Shown here in pieces: positions 54,740 through 64,000 of a stretch of DNA of 64,000 nt (the first letter of the stretch is position 1; each line of letters starts with the position of its first letter). This DNA is from Lepidurus packardi. Lineage: Eukaryota > Arthropoda > Branchiopoda > Notostraca > Triopsidae. The translations under genes were made by a program, and so were the position numbers. The notes under the pieces were generated by a model. It worked only from the letters and a program-made list of their open reading frames with translations. It was not told where the DNA came from and did no database searches. Where the stretch lies: contig JAKZAN010000274.1 of assembly GCA_023053545.1 (NCBI GenBank), positions 1-64,000 on the forward strand, read 5' to 3'.

Positions 54740-56119
54740 ATGGACGCCCGCGGCAACCCATTGCCTACAGGTAACCCAAGTACTTCTACTGCCCTTCTCA
54801 ACCTCCCACCCCTTCCATCGGTGTTTGCACCCGCCGCTGCACCTACGATGTCTACTACTGGCATCATTCGTCCAACTGCCCCTAGCTTCACGTTTCTAGG
54901 ACAACCTCTCGCTCTTGACGATTCCGACTTAATCACCTTCTCCCGTCCAACTACCCCTTTCAATATCCGTAGCAGTGAATCAATCATTGCCATACTAAAC
55001 CAGATCCCAAAATACGACGGTGGACCTCGAATCAAAGACTGGTTAGTTGCACTAAGTATGCAATTAAGCAGCTATCCAGACCATAGTGATAGGATCCTGA
55101 GAGCCGTTCACGGAAGACTCGAGGGAGAAGCAATCATTTTTTATCGAATGTTGGATGGCCCAACGAAAACTAATTGGGACACCTTCCGAGAATCCTTCCT
55201 CACCCGGTTTCATTACCCGGAAGTAGATGAGCAGGAACCACCTACCCAAGGCCCAACCGAAAAAATAGCGCAATACGCGCAAAAACTACTCTCCCATTCT
55301 CGAGATCATCACGGGAAACTTTACCAACGTCTAAACCAAGGCGACGCGGGTGCAGCAACCGCCATCGAGGAAATCAATAAATCAGCTTTCCTCCGAGGCT
55401 TAAATGTAGCCCTCAAACCTCTTGTCCGACGAGCTCTTGGCGATCAAGATTTGCGATTTGACGAGATTGTCACCCTTGCCCGTACTGAAGAGAAAAATTT
55501 TGTTCCCCTCCCAACCTTCCCCACCGAATTTATGGACACCGCCAACCGCTACCTTCAGCAGATTAGAGACATGGCGGCCGAACAAAAAACTCTCCTGCAG
55601 GAGACAAAATCTAGGATCGCTGGTGTTTTTTCAGAGTTCGAGGAGCCTTATTCCCATCATCCTGTAGCCGCCTTCGATTCCCAACCACCCGGCCCTCCCT
55701 CTTACCGTCCAAGTGGTAATGGACAAGGAAGAAGCGTTAACCCTCGTCCCCACCTGTCACCATCCCACCTTCCTGCCCGAGATGGACAGAATCAAGGTCC
55801 TTTCCGCCCCACTTTCCGCCCAGCCTATCACCCTTTCCAATCCCGAGGCTTTAACCAAAGCCCACAACAACCATTCCACCGCCCGCAAGGTCCCCAGGGT
55901 AATCCTCAGCCTCCCCGTAACCCGGTTGACACGCGTAATGACAATACTCCTGTTTGCAAATATTGTCATAACCAAGGACACATTATAAAGACTTGTCCAT
56001 TCCTCCAAGATGCTTTAGCCGCCAAATGGGAACTAGACCTCCGTTTCCCCTTCCCTCCTTGGAGCAGCAGAGAGAAGTCGAGAAAGTCCTTTTCGGTAAC
56101 AACCCCCCAAAAAAACTAA
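54740..56119 (+). CDS. gag: Gag polyprotein
   Basis: Structural protein of the element, predicted to form the capsid and bind genomic RNA. It is 459 aa from the first ATG, 43 nt after the 5' LTR. Residues about 85-260 form an alpha-helical region like retrotransposon gag capsid domains (with IKDWLVAL and WDTFRESFLTRF patches). Residues about 265-300 look like an amphipathic helix. Residues about 315-400 are rich in Pro, Gln, Arg and Gly. A zinc knuckle follows: C406, C409, H414, C419 in the spacing C-x2-C-x4-H-x4-C, typical of nucleocapsid. The frame is intact. It ends at a TAA that directly follows a -1 slippery heptamer, linking it to pol. An intact gag in an otherwise damaged element fits recent activity or complementation. 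Confidence 0.92.
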   Translation: MDARGNPLPTGNPSTSTALLNLPPLPSVFAPAAAPTMSTTGIIRPTAPSFTFLGQPLALDDSDLITFSRPTTPFNIRSSESIIAILNQIPKYDGGPRIKDWLVALSMQLSSYPDHSDRILRAVHGRLEGEAIIFYRMLDGPTKTNWDTFRESFLTRFHYPEVDEQEPPTQGPTEKIAQYAQKLLSHSRDHHGKLYQRLNQGDAGAATAIEEINKSAFLRGLNVALKPLVRRALGDQDLRFDEIVTLARTEEKNFVPLPTFPTEFMDTANRYLQQIRDMAAEQKTLLQETKSRIAGVFSEFEEPYSHHPVAAFDSQPPGPPSYRPSGNGQGRSVNPRPHLSPSHLPARDGQNQGPFRPTFRPAYHPFQSRGFNQSPQQPFHRPQGPQGNPQPPRNPVDTRNDNTPVCKYCHNQGHIIKTCPFLQDALAAKWELDLRFPFPPWSSREKSRKSFSVTTPQKN

Positions 56120-59100
56120 AAAGGCCCACCGCCGAGGGTCGGATGGGAACCGCTTTACCCCGCAAAAAGCCCTTGCCCCCTCGAGTTAAAACCCAACCTC
56201 ACCTCTCAATTATTCCTCCACCCCCCCAATTTAGTGATGACGCAACGTCATCACCAAATAATGCTACCATACCCGCTAACGTTGTCCGCCCCCCAGTTTA
56301 TTTTAACGATGTCGTAGTCGAAGTATCCACCGGTGTCAAGACTCCTGTGTTAAAGGCAGATGTTGGACAATTTTCATACTCTGCCCTTGTCGATAGTGGA
56401 GCAGGGGTTTCACTTATGAAGGAATCCGTCTATAATGAACTAAAAAATAGCGGATTCATCTTCTCCCATACCCCCTCAAATGTCCGCTCATATTCAATTT
56501 TGAATGCGGAATTGCTAACAAAAGGAGCCGTTCACGCCGAAATCTGTCTAGCAGGACGAAGATTTAGACATGATTTCGTGGTTAGCCCCCACATAAATTG
56601 TGACATGGTCTTGGGAATAGATTTTATTTGCCAACATGACCTAATTATAGACGGAAAGTTGCAACTCGTAATTTTTCGTAACCCACCAAGCCAACCCAAG
56701 GAAAAGGCTGATGCTCCATCACTATCGTTACCTTTCCCTTGCCCTACCATTACCCCACCAACTACTCCAATGTGTCCATCCCCCAATCCCCCTTCCACAA
56801 ATCCCCCTATTCCAACCCCAGATCATGTTACCCGTCAACTAGAGTTATTATCTAGCCTTATTGACTCTGTCAGACAAATCCCTGCCCCTCTCAAAATCCC
56901 AACCCCAGATGTGCCTGAAATTCCGCACATAGAAAAGTCTAGGTACCGTGTCTTTTTAGACAAAAATATCTCCGTGTTGCCCTACACCAGTCGAACCGTT
57001 TACGGGAGAATCGAGATCCCTAAACGAGCTGATAAATCAAGTAGTTTTCGCTTTATCCCGCGCTACGGGAAAACCGGCATTCTCGAACCCGCTGATTTGC
57101 TACGACCCAATGTCTATGTTGAACCAGTCATGGTGCTAACGGATGGCACTACAAAAATACCCATACTAATTACAAATCAATCTAACGAAATCCACAATTT
57201 CATGACGACCGATTTCATGGGTATCTTAGATCTTGAAGTTAACCCTAGTGCTAGCTCCTTTCCAGTCAATCATGTTAAGATAACTCGTCAATCCGAAAAC
57301 TCTGACGAGAACCTCCGTCCCTTTGACCCCAACAAGTTCAACATCGGTAATAACATTTCCTCCGATCAAAAATTCAAACTGCTTGAGCTCCTGGAAGCCA
57401 ATTCCGACATTTTCGCCCAAGGTGACATGGACATGGGACAAACTTCTAAGGTTCGACATAGAATAGATGTTCAGGGTAATTCCCCTATTCACCAAAAACC
57501 CTATCGCGTCCCCGAAGCTCTACAACCTGTGATGGAGAGCAAAATTAAAAGCCTATTGGAAGTAGGAATTATCAGGGAATCAAATTCACCTTGGGGAGCA
57601 CCCGTTCTTTTGGTTGACAAAAAGGATGGAACCAAACGTTTAGTGATAGACTACCGAAAGCTAAACGCGATCACGAGAAAAGATCAGTATCCCTTACCCA
57701 ATATCCACGAATCCTTTAACTGTTTAGCTAAGTCTAAATATTTTTCCCTGTTCGACCTCATCAACGGTTTTTGGCAGATCGAATTGGAACCGGAAGATCA
57801 AGAAAAAACAGCTTTCTCGTCTCCATACGGGCATTACGAATTTAACCGCATGCCCTTCGGACTTTGTAACGCCCCTGCCACTTTCCAGCGATTAATGAAC
57901 AACGTACTCCGAGGCCTAGTGAATAAAATCTGCCTAGCTTATATCGATGATATCATTGTTCATAGTAAAACCTTTGAGGAACATCTGGAACGCTTAAATC
58001 TGGTCTTTGAACGATTACGGGATGCCGGATTAAAATTAAAACCATCCAAATGCGAATTGTTTAAGGACCGGATTAAATACCTTGGTCACTTTGTCTCTCA
58101 AAACGGAGTCGAACCCGATCCCGATAAAATTAGCGCTATAGTTGCATACCCCACTCCCACTACCGTAAATGAAGTCCAAACCTTTTTGGGAATTGCTGGT
58201 TATTATCGCCGTTTTATCAAAGGATTTTCAAAAATTGCAGCCCCTCTTCACAAATTGACGGGGAAAGATGTAGATTTTCGATGGAATGCAGAAGAAGATG
58301 AAGCCTTTTTACGACTCAAGGGTCATTTAATGACCTGGCCCATTCTAGCTTACCCAGACTTTGAGCAACCCTTCTTCCTCCACACGGATGCTTCGGATTT
58401 TGCTGTTGGAGCTGTCCTTGCTCAAACCCAAGAAGGTAAAGAAGTTGCCATCGCCTATGCTAGCCGCTTGTTAAACAAAGCTGAGAGAAACTATGCAACG
58501 ACGGAAAAGGAAGCTTTGGCAATCGTTTGGGCTGTGAAACATTTCAGGACATTCCTGTACGGCCGACATTTTTCCGTTTACACTGACCATAATTCCCTCC
58601 GATGGTTAATGTCAGTAAAAGACTCATCCCCTCGTTTAGTGCGTTGGTCATTAACTTTAGCAGAATACGATTATGACATACAATATCGTCCCGGACGTCT
58701 GAACAAGAACGCTGACGCTCTTTCCCGTATAGCCTTACCATCCTGTCCAAGCCATGAAATAGCACAGATTAATTCGGCTTCACAGGATGGACGACTCAAA
58801 TTAATGGAGATAACAGAAACCCAGCTTCGAAAACTTCAATATGCTGACTCTTATTGTCGCCCACTCTACGATTACATTTCACGTGGACAAAACCCTGGGA
58901 AAGGAAATCAACACCCACCCTGGCTTTTCGAAGTTGAAAACTTCTTTATAGATCCTGACACCAAGCTATTATATCACTATGCAATGCCTCGACCAAATTC
59001 CCCTCGTCATGAAATCCTCACCCAATTAGTCATCCCCCAAGTTCTCGTCCCCGAAATTTTGGAATCTAATCATGACCATGATTTAGCTGGACACCTTGGT

Positions 59101-59358
59101 ATTTCGAAAACATTCACCAAAATCCGCAGTCGCTTCTTCTGGAAAAGGATGTTCAACGACGTGGAGAAGTATTGCAAATCCTGTGATGTCTGTGCCCGAC
59201 GAAAATCCCCCACCCCTCAAATTAATGTCCCACTCGGGACGCTTCCCCCTGTTCGTGAACCGTTTCACCGAGTCGCCGTTGATGTTTTGGGCCCATTTCC
59301 CCCCACCTTAAATGGAAACAAATATCTATTGGTTTTCGTGGATCACTTTAGCAAATGA
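55993..59358 (+). pseudogene. pol: Pol: protease, RT, RNase H and truncated integrase
   Basis: The open frame is 1,121 codons. Only the part after the slippery site (about 56,113 on) is expected to be pol, and the frame has no credible start of its own. Domains, in frame numbering: aspartic protease with DSG at 134-136; reverse transcriptase with FDL Asp588 and YIDD at 650-653; RNase H with Asp799, Glu840 and Asp865; integrase zinc-binding HHCC region at about 1,030-1,075; and the first catalytic Asp of the integrase core at 1,097. The frame stops at 1,121, shortly after that Asp, at a deletion junction. The second Asp and the Glu of the DDE triad are missing, so strand transfer cannot be encoded by this copy. 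PR, RT and RNase H look complete. Protein order is Ty3/gypsy type. Confidence 0.92.
56110..56116 (+). promoter_or_regulatory. -1 ribosomal frameshift site A AAA AAC
   Basis: In the gag frame the sequence reads cA AAA AAC TAA, a canonical X XXY YYZ heptamer followed at once by the gag stop codon (56,117-56,119). The pol frame is -1 relative to gag and is open through this point, so slippage here fuses gag to protease-RT. A GC-rich stretch follows within 10 nt and could fold, but I did not establish a defined stem or pseudoknot. Confidence 0.85.
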
Positions 59359-60263
59359 CGGGAGATGAAATTTTCGTGATACAAGACATCAAAACCAAAA
59401 CCGACGAGAACGTTAACGTAAATAGATCAAAACATTACGTGGAAAGATTCTTCTCGGGAGATGCCCCAATTACCGAATCCATAATTGGACAAATGGAAGA
59501 CCCCAAGGGAGCGGAATCCCCAAAACCCAAGAAACCCCCAACCACAGAAAAACTAGAAGAACAAACGGATAAACTCCTCGATCAGATCGATCAATTACTA
59601 AAATCCGCCCCCGAATTAACACCCCCCACCGTTGAAATCTATGTACCCCCACCCCCGGCCCTTAACTTTCCTACTCCCCATCCCAACACCACCCCCTCCC
59701 GACCATTGACGCCACCTCCCGCCTTCCAAAACTTGTCCCCCGCTCCAGCCAGCCCGGAAAATTCCTCGGACTCCTCAGATTACTTAAACTTCTCGATGCC
59801 CGAATCTAGGCCTACCAGCCCTACTTCTTCACCTTTTCCCGCCTTGACAGATGAGCAAACCTGGTCCACCCATCGAAGTCCAGCTCTCGACCCAAATTCT
59901 TCTACGAGTACTCCCTCCTCCCCTGATGTTTCCACCCCTTATCAAAGTGATCTCCAACCCCCATCTAATTTCATTGTTTCTGATGATTACTTCCCGACTT
60001 ACAACTTTCCTCATGCTTTCCGACCCCGAACCGTTAGTACACCTGCAGAAATTTGTGCCCCCCATTCTTCTTCCTCCGAGCCCATGTCACTCCCCACAGA
60101 AGTATTAACACGCTCCCGTTCCATAAGTGACCCACCCTTACCAGTAGTGCAACCTCGATTATTGTTTCCACCCATAGATAACCGCCCAACCCTAACCACC
60201 CGCTCGAGAAGAGTCGTAAAGCCCCCCGTACGTTTCTCTCAAGACGTACAGTATTTTAAATGA
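59355..60263 (+). pseudogene. pol: Pol C-terminal remnant, Pro/Ser-rich tail
   Basis: An open frame of 302 codons starts at an ATG overlapping the end of the pol frame, but in a different frame. Its first ~45 residues (EIFVIQDI ... HYVERFF) look like the end of the gypsy-type integrase C-terminal domain. The remainder is low-complexity, rich in Pro, Ser and Thr, with a short Leu/Lys/Glu helix (about 65-85) and a basic TRSRRVVKPPVRF end of the kind that closes Ty3/gypsy pol proteins. It is best read as the tail of pol after loss of roughly the whole integrase core, with the deletion also shifting the frame. It could be translated as a separate protein, but nothing here shows that. Confidence 0.7.
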
Positions 60264-60314
60264 GGATCGATTTCCCACCAGTAAAATTATCACCCACCTG
60301 TAGAAGGTTGCCGT
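60264..60314 (+). promoter_or_regulatory. Possible env splice acceptor region
   Basis: The short gap between pol and env contains a C/T-rich CACCCACCTGTAG ending at 60,303. Another pyrimidine-rich AG occurs at 60,345 (CCCTTCTAG). The env signal-peptide frame opens without a nearby ATG, which fits production of env from a spliced RNA that supplies the start codon, as known for gypsy. Which AG is used cannot be told. Confidence 0.4.
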
Positions 60315-60515
60315 TTGCTCATCCTCTTCAAAAAATCCCTTCTAGGACCGATAGCATTTTGGATATGCGTCTTTCTTGTCATGGTTGGACCAGTCAGCCC
60401 CAGAGTTGGAATCCCACCGTATAACCCTGGGAAGTATCTTCAAATACGAAGATCAATTAACCCTCACCAATTCGAAGTGGACCATAGTCTCCGATATAGA
60501 TCTTACGCCTTATGA
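60315..60515 (+). pseudogene. env: Env-like gene: signal peptide segment
   Basis: This frame encodes a basic residue pair followed by about 20 hydrophobic residues (GPIAFWICVFLVM) and then a Gly/Pro-rich stretch, a classic signal peptide at the expected N-terminus of an envelope protein. It has no early ATG of its own. After about 60,430 the family-like sequence continues in a different frame, so a small indel separates the signal peptide from the ectodomain in this copy. Confidence 0.65.
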
Positions 60516-61452
60516 CATCATTATGGAAAATTTGGCACAATATCTAAGAAACTTCCGTCCCATAGACACCCACATCGAAACCAAAGTCACGGAATTCCAA
60601 AACTTCTTGGTCTTAGTTAACCTTACCATCAACCGAGAAAATCGCCTATTTACGAAAGATTTCAACGAGATAAAAATCAAACTAGAAAATATCCGACGTA
60701 TAACAACCCTCAATGACCGGACCAAACGTTTTGTACTCATCCCTGGCGGAAGTACGATACTACACTTCCTTTTCGGTACCGCGGGTGACGGAGATATCGA
60801 CCAAATTAATAGCCGAATCGATAGTATGACCAAACAGACAAGCAGCATTGCTCATGTGCAAGAATTACAAGCCTCCCTGATTCAAACCACACATGATGAC
60901 ATCCTACGCAATCGTGGAACGCTCCATAACCTAACCCAAGCGATTAGCCTAGTCGGACAAACCATAGATAATATTCGATCCAATCTACAAACCCATCAAC
61001 ATAATTCCGATCAAATATTAGGGGAGCTGCTAGGAATTACTTCAGCTACGGCAGAAATACAGACGAACCTAAGGTTGTCCAATAATTTATTACAATACCT
61101 AAATGATGACCTCACTCTAATCTCAATTGGACGTATTCCCAAACATCTCCTACCCCCAACGAGGATCGTTCCTGTACTTCGAGAGATTGAAGGACGATTG
61201 CCAACTGGTTGGACCATCATGACCAACTCGAAAACAAAAAATTTCTGGGAACTGTACACCTCTGTCAACGTCAAAGCAGCGTCCCTCAACCATGGTTTAC
61301 GTCTGTTCATCGAAATCCTTATCTCCCCCCAACAAAATGATTTCGAATTGTACCATTTCTCGCCTTTCCCTACTCCTGTTCCGGATACTGACATGTACGC
61401 CTTGACACAAATTGATCACCCTTACTTGGCTATCTCCGCGGATCAAAAAAAA

Positions 61453-61476
<24 letters not shown>
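60376..61476 (+). pseudogene. env: Env-like F-protein ectodomain
   Basis: The largest env frame resembles the insect errantivirus / baculovirus F-like fusion protein family. A furin-type site RTKR lies at frame residues 115-118, directly followed by a hydrophobic, Gly-rich segment typical of a fusion peptide. A long alpha-helical heptad-like region follows (about 140-235). In intact relatives the protein mediates membrane fusion for cell-to-cell spread. The ATG at 60,376 is unlikely to be the real start because the signal peptide lies upstream in another frame. The frame ends prematurely at 61,476, just after an eight-A run (61,445-61,452) where the reading frame is lost. No membrane anchor is encoded here. 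Confidence 0.8.
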
Positions 61477-62739
<1,263 letters not shown>

Positions 62740-62984
62740 GTTTCACTAACCTCTCGAGTCTTAGAAAAGCGGACTGAAATACTGGGAGTAGGTTTTTTAG
62801 TGTTGCCGCCGAAGTGTACTTTGCAGGCGCCTACGTTTTCGATTCCAGCCACTTACTCCGAATATACCAACGTGCGATCGCATGTAGTTAAAGATCGACT
62901 ACTAGCCTTTGAACAGAAATTGTTTAAATAGTTTGGCTGTTTTCGTGGTTCTTTTCTTTTACTCCGGGACGTAGTTTTTCCAAT
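62740..62984. other. Unassigned segment between the Piwi fragment and PPT
   Basis: About 245 bp with no convincing coding potential in either strand. A stop codon lies two codons upstream of the Piwi frame's first ATG on the minus strand, and similarity to Argonaute ends near 62,705. The segment may be the original 3' untranslated region of the element, the last remains of env, or part of the captured donor DNA. Confidence 0.5.
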
Positions 62985-62995
62985 GGGGGAAGTGA
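62985..62995 (+). other. Polypurine tract
   Basis: GGGGGAAGTGA directly abuts the TG start of the 3' LTR. The position and purine bias (one T) fit the plus-strand primer site of an LTR retroelement. Confidence 0.8.
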
Positions 62996-63449
62996 TGTAA
63001 GATTGTGCTTTTATTCTCCCGCTTGTTTTTGAGTGCCCCACCTGTATTCTCCCGTAAACACTAGATATCGCCCTCCACATGCATGAAGCCATGCATGTCT
63101 CTGATTAATCCGCTATTGCCCAATACTGTGAACCCCCTTATTATGTACGAACCGCCCACACCAATGAAGTAATAGCTCAGCTTACTAGTTAATTGTTTTC
63201 CTGGTGGCTTTCATTTTATCAATCAGGGCAGTCAGAATTTGCCTTTAGTAGGGGTCGGTATTCGCCTTTGGTGGAAAGCTGGTGCTCGCTTTTAGCAGAG
63301 GGTGTTAGAGTGGATATGTACAAAATACATCCGTGAACCAGAGTCTAAGTCCTTTTTCGGACCCTAACTTTACTCCGTGAGTCCTGATAACCACAGCCTC
63401 TCCTTCCGCCACAAAGAACCTACTATAATTTGTAAGACACTTTCTTATA
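62996..63449 (+). repeat. 3' LTR (454 bp)
   Basis: Same length as the 5' LTR with six substitutions and no indel. One of these changes the terminal TTACA to TTATA, so the canonical CA end is lost on this side. Array sequence resumes at 63,450. The low divergence indicates a fairly recent insertion compared with the decayed LINE fragment. Confidence 0.95.
63076..63099. promoter_or_regulatory. Hairpin in the 3' LTR, one base pair shorter
   Basis: Counterpart of the dyad in the 5' LTR. The arms ACATGCATG and CATGCATGT (9 bp) remain around AAGC. A G-to-C difference at the outer pair breaks the tenth base pair. Confidence 0.55.
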
Positions 63450-64000
63450 GAGTTAATGAATTCAGTCCGTAAGGAATTACTTCAGTCCGTAAGGAATTAA
63501 TTCAGTCCGTAAAGAATTAATTCAGTCCGTAAGGAATTAATTCACTCCGTAAGGATAAATTCAGTCCGTAAGGAATTAATTCAGTCCGTAAAGAATTAAT
63601 TCTGTCCGTAAGGAATTAAATCAATCCGTAAGGAATTAGTTCAGTCCGTAAGGAATTAATCCATTCCGTAAGGAATTAATTCAGTCAGTAAGGAATTAAA
63701 TCAGACCGCACGGAATTAATTCATTCCGTAAGGAATTAATTCAGTCCGTAAGGAATTAATTCAATCCGTAAGGAATTAATTCAGTCCGTAATTAATTAAT
63801 TCATTCCGAAAGGAATTAGTTCAGTCCGTAAGGAATTAATTCAGTCCGTAAGGAATTAATTCAGTCCGTAAGTAATTAATTCAGTCCGTAAGGAATTAAT
63901 TCAGTCCGTAAGGAATTATAGCAGGCCGTAAAGAAATTCATTCATTCCGTAAGAAATTAATTCTGTCCGTAAGGAATTAATTCAGTAAGAAAGGAATTCA
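63450..64000. repeat. AT-rich 20-bp satellite array, block C
   Basis: The array resumes directly after the 3' LTR with GAGTTAATGAATTCAGTCCG and continues to the end of the window. It carries the variants typical of block B (a GCACGGAATT monomer near 63,710 and the GGCCGTAAAGAAATTCATTC variant near 63,915), so the LTR element interrupts one array. No gene is present. Confidence 0.95.

Noticed and set aside
62853..63092. Minus-strand open frame of 79 codons spanning the PPT and 3' LTR start
   Set aside because: It crosses the PPT/LTR boundary, has no family resemblance, and is a chance frame.

Overview
The window is eukaryotic, almost certainly from an insect or another arthropod. About 53.4 kb is a tandem array of an AT-rich ~20-bp satellite (consensus AATTAATTCAGTCCGTAAGG). 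Two mobile-element remnants interrupt it: a 1.35-kb fragment of a non-LTR retrotransposon (about 44,159-45,504) and a 9.2-kb LTR retrotransposon / endogenous retrovirus (54,244-63,449). The insect assignment rests on the gag-pol-env LTR element (errantivirus style, with a TGG-starting primer-binding site that looks like the tRNA-Ser type) and on a PIWI-clade Argonaute fragment. The species cannot be named from the sequence.

Layout. 1-44,158: satellite with several layers of higher-order duplication (I measured offsets of 120, 600, 739, 1,224, 1,707, 2,989 and 3,582 bp) and recurring variant monomers, including a short inverted one. 44,159-45,504: decayed LINE fragment (endonuclease domain and the start of reverse transcriptase). 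45,505-54,243: satellite of a partly different variant composition. 54,244-63,449: the LTR element. 63,450-64,000: satellite of the same variant type as just before the element, so the element landed inside an existing array.

The LTR element has two 454-bp LTRs that differ at 6 positions, a PBS, an intact gag with a CCHC knuckle, a textbook A AAA AAC -1 frameshift site abutting the gag stop, and pol with protease, RT, RNase H and the start of integrase. An internal deletion then removes most of the integrase core, so this copy cannot encode a complete integrase. A separate frame carries the pol C-terminal tail. The env-like gene (F-protein-like, with a furin-type site) is broken by two frame changes and has lost its 3' part.

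The most striking observation: where the rest of env should be, between env and the polypurine tract, lies about 1.1 kb in the opposite orientation that encodes the MID and PIWI domains of a PIWI-clade Argonaute (Piwi/Aubergine-like). It is intronless and keeps two catalytic Asp codons. The catalytic His is also present, but in a shifted frame after an apparent internal deletion. Sense transcription from the 5' LTR would therefore yield RNA antisense to a host piRNA-pathway gene. Whether this is passive gene capture or a functional anti-silencing cargo is not decided by the sequence.
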